DNA from: Acinetobacter sp. XH1741
GTDB taxonomy: Bacteria > Pseudomonadota > Gammaproteobacteria > Pseudomonadales > Moraxellaceae
DNA length: 64,000 nucleotides
Direction: 5' to 3'
Assembly: GCF_041021895.1 (NCBI RefSeq)
Contig: NZ_CP157428.1
Span: 2,294,001 to 2,358,000 of the forward strand
This document shows positions 32,251 to 40,568 of the stretch, piece after piece. A program made the position numbers and the translations under genes. A model generated the notes under the pieces. The model was not told the DNA's origin and made no database searches. It saw only the letters and a list, made by a program, of their open reading frames with translations. Within the stretch, counting starts at the first letter, position 1; the number at the start of each line of letters is the position of its first letter.

Positions 32251-33540
32251 TCACATTACAAATTTTAAAGCGAAAATAGCGATTAAAGCGGCAATGACTC
32301 CTACAGGAATTGCTTTAAATAACAGTTGATTAAAGAATTTGGTTTTGTCGATGTCTGCTGGTGCTGAAGCCATAATGAGGCTACCGCCAGACGAGAAAGG
32401 AGAAATCGCCGTAGACTGAGCACCAACCACAATGCAAATGAAAAGCATTAGTGGATTTAAGCCAGAGCTCAGTGCGAGTGCCGGAACAATGGGGAATAAG
32501 GTAGGAGCAACCACGCCTAGAGTGCTTGAAAATACAGACATAATGGCACTGATCAGACATAACAGTACTGGAATAACCCACACAGGAACATTGTTTGCTA
32601 ACCATTCAGATAGGGTTGTAATAATGCCAAGTTTCACACCTAATGCGATGAGCATACCGACACCGCAAATCATGATGAGTGTTCCCCATGGTACGAGTGC
32701 AATCACCTTTTTTTCATCGGCAAGTTTCATAAGTAAACTGATGAGTGAAAAGGTAATGGCAAGGAAGGCAATATCAATTTTGGAGTTTAAAAAGCTGATG
32801 GTTTTTGCATCTGGGAAAACAAGGTGCAATATTGGAAAAACTAAAACAATCGACATCATTAAAACTATAAGTAAGATTGACTGTTTCTGTTTTTTGTCGA
32901 ATGGCTCAGGCTTTTGATCTTCAATAACGATAGAGCTGCTTTTTCTATTCCACAGTGTATAAATTCCCAACACCATAATTGGAATAATCAAAGTGATAAT
33001 AAAAATTCCGCTGCTATATGAAAAAGCGGTTTGAGAGCTAATGCCAGTATTTTCCATTAAGCTTCGGAAAATAATACCGCTTTGTGATGTCATAAAATTT
33101 GCGCCAGCTAAAGCGCCGTAATTTGCAGCCATTCCACCAATAATCATATTCATATTGGTCTTTCTACAAAGCAGCAGCGTAATGGGTGCTATAAAGGCAA
33201 GTACGGTATAAAAACCAGCGCCTAGGCCAGCAATAATGGTTGCTGCGAGAAAAATCGCTAAAGGTAGAAATTGAGGAAACTTACGGCATTTATATAAAAG
33301 ATGGCTAGCAAGCTTCTCTAGGGCGCCATTTGCTAAAGCAAAGTTATAAAACAAAGTGACCGATAAAATAATGAAGAAAATTTTGACAGGCCATAACTCA
33401 ATAACCTCAGAAGGTTTCAGCCCCATGCCAAAGCAACCAATAAGGTAGGCAAACGCTATCGTAAAAAATCCAATATTGATTTTTGTTTTATAACCTAAAC
33501 CTATAGATACGGCTAAAGCTATAAGCATCAATGCGGTCAT
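32251..33540 (-). CDS. SLC13-type dicarboxylate carrier (MatC-like)
   Basis: 429 residues with about twelve membrane segments. The start (LIALAVSIGLGYKTKINIGFFTIAFAYLIG) matches the MatC N-terminal domain of the malonate/dicarboxylate carriers, and the last part holds the second family repeat (AQSTAISPFSSGGSLIMASAP). It is the first gene of the operon opposite the GntR gene. With the MFS transporter it gives the operon two uptake systems, which suggests two related substrates or two membrane routes. Confidence 0.82.
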   Translation of the reverse strand: MTALMLIALAVSIGLGYKTKINIGFFTIAFAYLIGCFGMGLKPSEVIELWPVKIFFIILSVTLFYNFALANGALEKLASHLLYKCRKFPQFLPLAIFLAATIIAGLGAGFYTVLAFIAPITLLLCRKTNMNMIIGGMAANYGALAGANFMTSQSGIIFRSLMENTGISSQTAFSYSSGIFIITLIIPIMVLGIYTLWNRKSSSIVIEDQKPEPFDKKQKQSILLIVLMMSIVLVFPILHLVFPDAKTISFLNSKIDIAFLAITFSLISLLMKLADEKKVIALVPWGTLIMICGVGMLIALGVKLGIITTLSEWLANNVPVWVIPVLLCLISAIMSVFSSTLGVVAPTLFPIVPALALSSGLNPLMLFICIVVGAQSTAISPFSSGGSLIMASAPADIDKTKFFNQLLFKAIPVGVIAALIAIFALKFVM

Positions 33541-33571
33541 ATTATCTTCCTTGATAAATATATAAACATCT

Positions 33572-33587
33572 AAACATATATATGTTT
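33572..33587. promoter_or_regulatory. Palindrome in the GntR/MatC divergent promoter
   Basis: AAACATATATATGTTT is a perfect 16-bp palindrome, with a further AAACAT half just upstream (33563-33569). It lies between the two divergent starts and is the best candidate operator for the GntR protein. Confidence 0.5.
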
Positions 33588-33651
33588 GGTTTTTTGTATT
33601 ACATATAACTATGCTAATATTGTCAAATCGATTTCATAATGTTTAACGCAA

Positions 33652-34383
33652 ATGCTTGATGAAACTGCATTTAAAAATTTTAAATTACCACGATATGAAA
33701 AGGTCCGTTGGGAGCTTCAGAAACTACTGATTCAGTCAAAATGGACTGTTGAAGAGCCTATTCCCAGTGAACAAGAGCTCGCTCAAATGTATAGCGTATC
33801 GGTAGGAACCGTAAGAAAAGCTGTAGAAGGACTGGTCGAAGACGGTTTATTAGTTAAACAGCAGGGCAAAGGAACTTTCCTAAAACAACCTAATTTTGAA
33901 AATTCACTTATTCGTTTTTTTAGACTACGTAATAAAAAAGGCGACTTCATTCAGCCACAAGGTCAAATTAAAAAAGTAGAAGTCTGTGATGCCATACCTG
34001 AAGTCAATGCAGAGTTAGGGCTTGGTACTAACGAAAAGTTGCTTTATATCGAGCGTGTGCGTAAGCATGAAGACGTGGTTGTGTTAAGCGAACGAATCTG
34101 GTTGCCTGAACGCTTATTTAAAAATCTGGAAGAAGTTCCAATCGCTGAGTTTGGGAATCTACTTTATCCTTTTTATTATCAGCACTGCGGCCAGTTTATT
34201 TCTTCTGCAACAGAACGGTTAACTTTTGAGAAAAATATTAAAGATAGCCATTTAAATAATAGCCTTGAAGATCCTTTGGTTAAGGTGTGCCGTATTGCAA
34301 AAAATCTTGAAGGTATGGCAGTCGAATACCGTGAGTCGTTTGGTCTAGCTCATAATTTTCATTATGAAATATCAATTAACTAA
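33652..34383 (+). CDS. GntR family regulator (HutC/UTRA type)
   Basis: 243 residues. The N-terminal wHTH (YEKVRWELQKLLIQ, PSEQELAQMYSVSVGTVRKAVEGLVEDGLLVKQQGKGTFL) is followed by a UTRA effector domain (LLYIERVRKHEDVVVLSERIWLPERLF). It diverges from the MatC-like carrier gene and should control that operon in response to a small organic ligand. Confidence 0.92.
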   Translation: MLDETAFKNFKLPRYEKVRWELQKLLIQSKWTVEEPIPSEQELAQMYSVSVGTVRKAVEGLVEDGLLVKQQGKGTFLKQPNFENSLIRFFRLRNKKGDFIQPQGQIKKVEVCDAIPEVNAELGLGTNEKLLYIERVRKHEDVVVLSERIWLPERLFKNLEEVPIAEFGNLLYPFYYQHCGQFISSATERLTFEKNIKDSHLNNSLEDPLVKVCRIAKNLEGMAVEYRESFGLAHNFHYEISIN

Positions 34384-34695
34384 TCATTTTTCGTAATCCC
34401 TGATTTCAGTTTGTAATTGATTGCTGTAATCAGGATGGTTTCTTCAATGCCTCATTAAATACTGTTTTCGTGGTGTTTTTTCTTAGATTAGAGCTATAGG
34501 TGCTCTCAGCTTTGGATGAGCCTAAAGAAAAATGTATTAAATCTAAAGCCCATTAAATTTAGCCGCCAAGATGAACTAAAAAACGTAACTATCTTCTAAA
34601 CACGGAGCTTTATCTTTTGATGGGATAAAAAATTAAACTGACTTAAAGGTCATCGTGATATGGTATAAAAGCACCTCCAATAATAAGGATTATAT
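34384..34695. other. Intergenic region
   Basis: About 310 bases. No gene or strong terminator was recognised. It should hold the promoter of the small gene at 34696. Confidence 0.4.
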
Positions 34696-34932
34696 ATGTC
34701 AGACAATTCAACAAAATGGCTTTGTGTGGGCGGTGTTCTAAGTGGTGAATGGCGAGAGCAGCAATTAGAAGCTTTTGATGTTGATCCCAATGATTTAAAT
34801 ACTCATAGTTATGAACCGATGAAACTCATTAATCCTGTTACCAAGGCAGAACAGGATTTCTATGTATATACTGAGCTACAAGAACACGCATATGATAGGG
34901 CAATAAATTTTGCCTTATCTAAAAATCAATGA
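34696..34932 (+). CDS. Small protein of the GG-x-L-x-GE family, 78 residues
   Basis: KWLCVGGVLSGEWREQQ at the start and DFYVYTELQEHAYDRAINFALSK at the end parallel the gene at 28722-28952. A terminator overlaps its 3' flank. It stands alone between catabolic clusters. Function unknown. Confidence 0.65.
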   Translation: MSDNSTKWLCVGGVLSGEWREQQLEAFDVDPNDLNTHSYEPMKLINPVTKAEQDFYVYTELQEHAYDRAINFALSKNQ

Positions 34933-34939
34933 AAACGAG

Positions 34940-34963
34940 AGAGCACTTAGGTGCTCTTTTTTA
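34940..34963 (+). terminator. Terminator after the 78-residue gene
   Basis: AGAGCAC-TTAG-GTGCTCT followed by T6, a 7-bp stem. Confidence 0.85.
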
Positions 34964-35083
34964 TTATTGCTGATTTTTGCTTTCTCAAATCCAATTGTTT
35001 TTGCTAACGATAAAAATGATTTAAAACCTGAACAGAAATATGCCTATGCTGAAATTTTGACTGAGCTTTATACAGCTCGATAG
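34961..35083 (+). pseudogene. Remnant of a small secreted protein gene
   Basis: One frame reads LLLIFAFSNPIVFANDKNDL then KPEQKYAYAEILTELYTAR and a stop at 35081-35083. This looks like the second half of a signal peptide and the start of a mature protein, but there is no start codon: the frame runs back into the terminator. It is probably the remains of a truncated gene. Confidence 0.4.
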
Positions 35084-35165
35084 GAATTTTTCTATTGAGC
35101 TGCCATAAAAGATTTTCGATTCGGAATAGTAGTCAAGTTGGTGAAGAGTCTAAGTGTTCAGGTCC

Positions 35166-36290
35166 TTATTGCTTCAAAGGAAACCAACCAGGCATGCCTT
35201 GAATAATGGCCCAAAGCTTCTGTGGGATCTTGAGAGCATCTATCTTGGTCGGATCAAGTTCGATGTTCACTTCCTGTTCTTTTTTAAGATGATCGACCCA
35301 GTCTGGATTTATGATAAGCCCTCGTCCAATCGAAACCATAGATAGCCCTGTATCCAGTGCTTGCTGGGCTTGATCGGGTGTCATGATGCCACCAGCGGCC
35401 AAAACAGGCACACGGTTGTCGACCCGATTAATGATGTGACTGATAATGGATGGTCCAGTTGGATCGTCGATAGGGCAGTCAGTCAACAGATTCGCCAAAG
35501 AGATATGAATATAATCGACTCCGAGGTCCAACAATTGATCAATAAAAGTAAGAGTTTGATCAATACGGTAACCTTCATCGACTGTCTCTTCTGGTGAAAG
35601 ACGGACACCGATAGCAAATGGGCGGTCAGCATAATTGGCTATGACGCGCTTGATCTCTGCAACGACGGCTAATGGAAACCTCATACGATTTTCTAACGAG
35701 CCCCCCCATTCATCGGTGCGTGTATTGGTAGCTGGCGACAGGAAATTTTGTAAAAGAAAACCGTGGGCACCATGCACTTCGATGCCGTCAAAACCAGCCT
35801 CAATGCCGCGTTGTGCTGCTTCACCGAATGCCTTGATCATCTGCAAGATTTCATCATTTGTCAGTGCACGAGGTGTCAGCGGTGCCATGAAAGGAGTAGC
35901 TTTCGTCAAGATAGCGCTTGAGCTCACCACATCTGCATCGGGAATGAGATGAGGCAATGCCTTGTTGCCTGCATGAAATAGCTGAAGAATGGCTGGTGCA
36001 CCACCACTCTTGGCAGCGTCAGCAAGTCGCTTAAGGCTTGGAATATAGTTGTCGTCAGCAGCAGAAAACTCATGTGTAAACCCAATACCATTAGCGGTGA
36101 CTTGGGCACAGCCGCTAATGACCAAGCCCACACCTTTAACGCGAAGACGGTAATAGGCATCCTCTTCATCCGAGATTTGAAAATCATCAGTGCTTGACCA
36201 AGTTGTCATTGGCGACATCACAATACGATTGCGAAGAGTGATGCCTGAAGTAAGTTTAAGAGGATGAAAGAAATGATTGAGAGCAGACAT
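35166..36290 (-). CDS. NADH-dependent flavin oxidoreductase, Old Yellow Enzyme family
   Basis: 374 residues from the ATG at 36290 (a TTG one codon earlier is not used). NRIVMSPMTTW, ILQLFHAGNKALP, GIEVHGAHGFLLQNFLSP and TDEWGGSLENRMRFPL are OYE signatures, with the His-Gly-Ala-His substrate pair in the third. It lacks the [4Fe-4S] and FAD domains of dienoyl-CoA reductases. Its base composition is visibly more GC-rich than that of its neighbours, which hints at acquisition. It diverges from an HxlR gene across about 260 bases with a repeated ACCTAGT motif, so it is probably an electrophile-inducible reductase. Confidence 0.9.
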   Translation of the reverse strand: MSALNHFFHPLKLTSGITLRNRIVMSPMTTWSSTDDFQISDEEDAYYRLRVKGVGLVISGCAQVTANGIGFTHEFSAADDNYIPSLKRLADAAKSGGAPAILQLFHAGNKALPHLIPDADVVSSSAILTKATPFMAPLTPRALTNDEILQMIKAFGEAAQRGIEAGFDGIEVHGAHGFLLQNFLSPATNTRTDEWGGSLENRMRFPLAVVAEIKRVIANYADRPFAIGVRLSPEETVDEGYRIDQTLTFIDQLLDLGVDYIHISLANLLTDCPIDDPTGPSIISHIINRVDNRVPVLAAGGIMTPDQAQQALDTGLSMVSIGRGLIINPDWVDHLKKEQEVNIELDPTKIDALKIPQKLWAIIQGMPGWFPLKQ

Positions 36291-36336
36291 CAAATAGACT
36301 CTAAAAATGTGTAAGTCTTAATGGTATATATTATAA

Positions 36337-36531
36337 ACCTAGTGTCAATTAGGCACTTTAAGTAGACTAGGTGTACTCGTGTAAACCACTTCACACTTCA
36401 TTTTCATGGTAACGACCTGCCGTGCTGTTATGATGTGACTCTCAATTAAGATGCCTAAACGAGTGGATTGAGAGCGTGTTGTTCCAACATTTAGATTGGT
36501 ATAAAATTTACACCTAGTACCACTTTGGTGT
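36337..36531. promoter_or_regulatory. Repeated ACCTAGT motif in the OYE/HxlR intergenic region
   Basis: ACCTAGT occurs at 36337-36343 and 36512-36518 and inverted (ACTAGGT) at 36366-36372. The last direct copy lies within the dyad ACACC-N12-GGTGT (36510-36531) next to the HxlR start. They are candidate HxlR binding sites on both promoters. Confidence 0.45.
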
Positions 36532-36551
36532 GTGGTCATTCGGGGAGAGTC

Positions 36552-36932
36552 ATGGAACATTCGATGTTAGTTGTTGAACCGCAGTGTTTTTCATCAGATT
36601 GCCCAAGCAGAGCCTTATTTGATCAAATCGCAGATAAATGGTCAATGATGGTATTGGCCGTTTTAGATGATGGTCCACATCGTTTTAATGCGATAAAGCG
36701 TCGGTTGGACGGTGTTACACAAAAGGCTCTAACCCAGTGTCTGCGCCGTTTGGAGCGTAATGGACTTATTTCCCGCCACGTAATTTCGTCTCCACTCGCT
36801 GTTCAATATGAAATCACGCCTCTGGGCAATACCTTGCAGCAACCCTTACGACAACTGCATGCATGGACAATTGATAAGCTTCCAATGGTTGAACACGCTC
36901 GAAATGCATTTGATCTGCAAAATTCAGTATGA
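36552..36932 (+). CDS. HxlR family regulator
   Basis: 126 residues from the ATG at 36552, preceded by GGGGAG; a TTG nine codons upstream is less likely. CFSSDCPSRALFDQIADKWSMM with conserved cysteines and FNAIKRRLDGVTQKALTQCLRRLERNGLI make the HxlR winged helix. It diverges from the OYE gene, its likely target. Confidence 0.9.
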   Translation: MEHSMLVVEPQCFSSDCPSRALFDQIADKWSMMVLAVLDDGPHRFNAIKRRLDGVTQKALTQCLRRLERNGLISRHVISSPLAVQYEITPLGNTLQQPLRQLHAWTIDKLPMVEHARNAFDLQNSV

Positions 36933-37042
36933 ATATATTTTCCAACCGAGCTCATATCTTAAGAAATAAGCTAATTTTTACTGAGAAGGTAGGGGTAATT
37001 ACTTCTAGATTGTGAATTATCAATGCATTTGTAAAGTACTGA

Positions 37043-38131
37043 CTATTTTTTAGTGATATCTACAGAAACTACAACAGATAAACCAGGACGTAACGATTTA
37101 ATATCGGGTTGGTTTTCATTAAGTTTAATACGTAACGGTAAACGCTGAACAATTTTAGTAAAGTTACCCGTTGCGTTCGTTGCTGAAATTGGCGAGAAAA
37201 ATGCACCAGTAGAAGGAGAGAAACTATCTACTACACCTTTTAACTCAACATTATAAGCATCGACATACACAGTGACAGGCTGACCAATTTTAATTTGTTT
37301 TAGCTCAATTTCACGGAAGTTGGCTTCGACATAAACTTGATCTAAAGGCACAACCACCATGAGTGGATTACCTGCGCCAACAAAGTTCCCCACATTTGCA
37401 GACTTTTGCCCGACTATGCCATCAATTGGCGCTCGAACTTCTGTATAGCTTAAATTTAACTTTGCTTTATCCAATGCGGCTTGGGCTTGTTTCAAAACGG
37501 CTTGTTTGGCTTGAACCTGAATTTTGTACTGGTTAAGCTGATATTGCGCGTCAGTGACTTTTTCTTTACTGCTATCTAAGTCAGCATATTGCTCAGTCAA
37601 AGTAGTTTTTGACTGCTGCGTAATCAATCTAGACTCTGCACCGAGGGCCTGTAACTGTTCATAGCGGGCGGTATTATCTTTTGTGAGTTTAATTCCTGCT
37701 TCTACTTTCCTAAGCTGAGCTTCAGTTTCTCGAATAACCGTTGGTTGTCTTTCTACCGCGAGCATTGCTTCATTTAGGTCGGCTTGGGCTTTGGCATAAT
37801 TAGATTCAGCCTCAGCCAAAGCTGCTTGATAGTCGCGTGGGTCAATACGCGCCAAAAGCTGGCCTTTTTTTACGGTTTGGTGGTCTTTAATATAAATTTC
37901 TTCGATATTGCCAGACACTTTAGGGGCGATGGTGGAGTACTCGACATCCACACGTGCATCGTCGGTTTTAATAATTGAAGAAGGTAAAAATATAAGCTTT
38001 AAAATCCATAAAATAGAGGCTAAAACAATAATAAATGCAATAACCATAACCCAGTGTTTTTTAAGATATTGCACCTTTGTCAACTTGGGTGGTTCAGTAA
38101 TGGTGTTATTTTGGGCTTCGTGAGTACTCAT
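37043..38131 (-). CDS. HlyD/EmrA-type membrane-fusion protein
   Basis: 362 residues with one N-terminal membrane segment (HWVMVIAFIIVLASILWIL, about 28-48). A biotinyl-lipoyl half-motif (RVDVEYSTIAPKVSGNIEEIYIKDHQTVKKGQLL), a long coiled coil (80-190) and the second half (APIDGIVGQKSANVG) follow. Its ATG overlaps the stop of the MFS gene (ATGA), so pump and adaptor are made together. It should link the MFS pump to an outer-membrane channel encoded elsewhere. Confidence 0.9.
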   Translation of the reverse strand: MSTHEAQNNTITEPPKLTKVQYLKKHWVMVIAFIIVLASILWILKLIFLPSSIIKTDDARVDVEYSTIAPKVSGNIEEIYIKDHQTVKKGQLLARIDPRDYQAALAEAESNYAKAQADLNEAMLAVERQPTVIRETEAQLRKVEAGIKLTKDNTARYEQLQALGAESRLITQQSKTTLTEQYADLDSSKEKVTDAQYQLNQYKIQVQAKQAVLKQAQAALDKAKLNLSYTEVRAPIDGIVGQKSANVGNFVGAGNPLMVVVPLDQVYVEANFREIELKQIKIGQPVTVYVDAYNVELKGVVDSFSPSTGAFFSPISATNATGNFTKIVQRLPLRIKLNENQPDIKSLRPGLSVVVSVDITKK

Positions 38132-39705
38132 AAAGATTTTCCTGAGTTATGACTATTCATTAACTTAATGAGAGCAATGCGTGGCGGATAAGTTCTAACT
38201 GGTAAAATCAGCATAACAATGAATAAAATTGCGGTAAGACCCGCTAAAATCAGATATTGATCGCTAATGACCAACACAGACTGCTGTGCTTGAATGGCAG
38301 AATTTAAGGCAGATAAACCACCTGAAACACGCTCAGTACCATTTGCGGTGAGCACAGGCGGAGAAAGAGGGTTAATCACAGGACCTTGAATATTTTGAAA
38401 AACATGTTGGGCCGTATTTTCAATCAATCGTGTTGAATGGTATTCACCACGTACACGATTGATCCAGTCCAAAATGCACACACCCAATACGCCGCTAATA
38501 GCTCGCGGAGTGTTAATCATCGGTGAGGCGTAAATTGCCATAGTCGGATGTACACTGTTTGTACCCATCATGAGTAATGAAAGCACAACACAGGTTTGGC
38601 CTAAGCATGAAATTGCATGCCAAAAGTAAAACTGGTCTTGATTCCACGTGGTATCGAGTTGGCTTGCACCTAAACAACCAGCCATGACCATAAGTAAGCC
38701 AAAGCCATGTACATAACGGCTGTCGACCCAAGCTTGATTTAAGACTTTAATAACAATGGGAATATAAATAAATTGTAAGGCCGCAATTTGTAAGCCAATC
38801 CACATGGTTTGTGTAGGTTTATAGCCATGTACAGCACTAAGGTAGTTCAGTGGCAATGTACTAGTCGACATACCAATAATCACAAAGCAAAACAGCGCAA
38901 TAACCGCATAGGCAAAATTTCGTATTTCGAGCATTTGCGGTTTAATTAATGGTGTTGGGTAGCGCCATTCATGTATTAAAAATAAAGGTAAGGTAATGGA
39001 ACTGATTAAAGCTAACATACTAATCAATTTAGAATGGAACCAGTCTAAATGGTTGCCGTGCAATAACATGGTACTCAAACTTGCCACGCCAATAATGGCT
39101 AAAATCGCACCTGTCCAATCGTAAGTTTTGATTCTTGAATAATTTAATGGATCTTGTGGAATACCAAAATAAACCAGCGCAGCACTTAAAGCACAAAAAG
39201 GAATGGTTTGAAAAAATATCATTTTCCAGCCAATCACATCTAAATAAAAGGCAGCGAGTGCAGCGCTTAAGTTAGGAAAGAAAGTTGCAGTTAATGCATA
39301 ACAGGCTAAACCCCAAAGTCGAATATCTGGCCCTAAAAATCGTAGAGCACATGCCATGAGCAAAGGAATAGTTAAACCATTGGCAAGCCCTTGTAAGCCA
39401 CGTAATAAGTAAAATATTTCAATATTTGGACTAAAAGGAATTAAAACGCTAGAGATGAGGCAAAGTCCTATGGCAAAAAGAAGAACTCTGCGCATAGAAA
39501 AAATAACTGCCCAACTCGTGGACAGGATCATTCCAATAATCATAGTACTGGCATAAATACTGCTAACCCAATAACCGGAGTCAACACTAATACCCATCGC
39601 ACCGCGAATGTCGACCAAAGTAATGCTGGTGATTCGGTTATTAAATTCGACAGTCATTGCTGCAAATATTGCACCTGCTAAACCGATGAGTGGTCGTATA
39701 TTCAT
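38128..39705 (-). CDS. MFS efflux transporter, DHA2/EmrB type
   Basis: 525 residues, the size of 14-segment DHA2 pumps. VDSGYWVSSIYASTMIIGM and LRGLQGLANGLTIPLLMACA correspond to the family's first-half motifs. A long periplasmic loop lies near residues 440-480. It precedes the fusion-protein gene (ATGA overlap), the reverse of the E. coli emrA-emrB order. The TetR gene is divergent, with a palindrome between. Substrates are probably toxic compounds or a metabolite and are not identifiable here. Confidence 0.88.
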   Translation of the reverse strand: MNIRPLIGLAGAIFAAMTVEFNNRITSITLVDIRGAMGISVDSGYWVSSIYASTMIIGMILSTSWAVIFSMRRVLLFAIGLCLISSVLIPFSPNIEIFYLLRGLQGLANGLTIPLLMACALRFLGPDIRLWGLACYALTATFFPNLSAALAAFYLDVIGWKMIFFQTIPFCALSAALVYFGIPQDPLNYSRIKTYDWTGAILAIIGVASLSTMLLHGNHLDWFHSKLISMLALISSITLPLFLIHEWRYPTPLIKPQMLEIRNFAYAVIALFCFVIIGMSTSTLPLNYLSAVHGYKPTQTMWIGLQIAALQFIYIPIVIKVLNQAWVDSRYVHGFGLLMVMAGCLGASQLDTTWNQDQFYFWHAISCLGQTCVVLSLLMMGTNSVHPTMAIYASPMINTPRAISGVLGVCILDWINRVRGEYHSTRLIENTAQHVFQNIQGPVINPLSPPVLTANGTERVSGGLSALNSAIQAQQSVLVISDQYLILAGLTAILFIVMLILPVRTYPPRIALIKLMNSHNSGKSL

Positions 39706-39763
39706 CTTTTACCTTAAATTTTAAAATGAACTCATTGCAAAAAAGCAGATATTGAGCCAAGCT

Positions 39764-39777
39764 GTACCGATCGGTAC
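39764..39777. promoter_or_regulatory. TetR-type operator between pump and regulator
   Basis: GTACCGATCGGTAC is a perfect 14-bp palindrome of the kind bound by TetR dimers. It lies about 60 bases upstream of the pump and 95 bases upstream of the regulator. Confidence 0.7.
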
Positions 39778-39871
39778 TCTACTATCTTATTAAATTTACG
39801 TCAATTCTCGATTTTGAACTTTTCATTGGGGTACACTAACTATGAAATTGCTCAAATATTTGTAGGTCCGT

Positions 39872-40492
39872 ATGTCAGATTGCATTAAAACCAATGAAAA
39901 AGATCAAAAAATTCTGGATGCAGCAACAAAGTTTTTTCTGATCCACGGTTTTAGTGGCACAACCACAGATATGATTCAAAAAGAGGCAGGGGTTTCAAAA
40001 GCAACCATGTATGGTTGTTTTAAAAATAAAGAAGCGATGTTCGCTGCGGTCATTGAACGCCAATGTACCAATATGCAAGAGCAAATTATATTGGTTGAGA
40101 CAAAAGCCAAAAACTTACGTTCAGCGTTAACCGACATTGGGAAAACTTATCTGTGTTTTATATTATCGCATTCAGGGTTGGCATTTTTTAGGATCTGTAT
40201 TGCAGAAGCCGTCAGGTTTCCCGAGTTATCTAAAAAATTCTTTGAAGTTGGTCCAAACCGACTTGCCCATATTATTGCCGGTTATCTTGAGAAGTCCGTT
40301 CAACAAGGGGAAATTGAACTAAGTTCTTCTGCTGAAGCAACAGCGAATATCTTTCTATCACTTTTGCGAAGTGATGCACATTTGAAATGTCTGACCCATC
40401 CTGATTATTTAATATCAGACAGTGAAATTAGTGTTTGGGTGGAATATGTGGTTGATTTATTTTTAAAAAATCTAAACTACCATCTAAGTTAA
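39872..40492 (+). CDS. TetR/AcrR family regulator of the EmrAB-like pump
   Basis: 206 residues. The helix-turn-helix is AATKFFLIHGFSGTTTDMIQKEAGVSKATMYGCFKNKEAMF. The C-terminal region (FFRICIAEAVRFPELSKKFFEVG) matches the TetR_C domains common in efflux regulators. It diverges from the MFS/HlyD operon, and the palindrome in between supports repression of that operon and itself. A strong terminator follows. Confidence 0.9.
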   Translation: MSDCIKTNEKDQKILDAATKFFLIHGFSGTTTDMIQKEAGVSKATMYGCFKNKEAMFAAVIERQCTNMQEQIILVETKAKNLRSALTDIGKTYLCFILSHSGLAFFRICIAEAVRFPELSKKFFEVGPNRLAHIIAGYLEKSVQQGEIELSSSAEATANIFLSLLRSDAHLKCLTHPDYLISDSEISVWVEYVVDLFLKNLNYHLS

Positions 40493-40533
40493 TTTAGTAT
40501 TTATTCCATACATAAATTCTAAATACAGAAATT

Positions 40534-40564
40534 AAAAAAGAGACCAATGAATGGTCTCTTTTTT
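40534..40564. terminator. Strong bidirectional terminator between TetR and aldehyde dehydrogenase genes
   Basis: A 13-bp perfect stem AAAAAAGAGACCA/TGGTCTCTTTTTT with a 5-base loop, between convergent genes. Confidence 0.88.
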
Positions 40565-40568
40565 GTTT

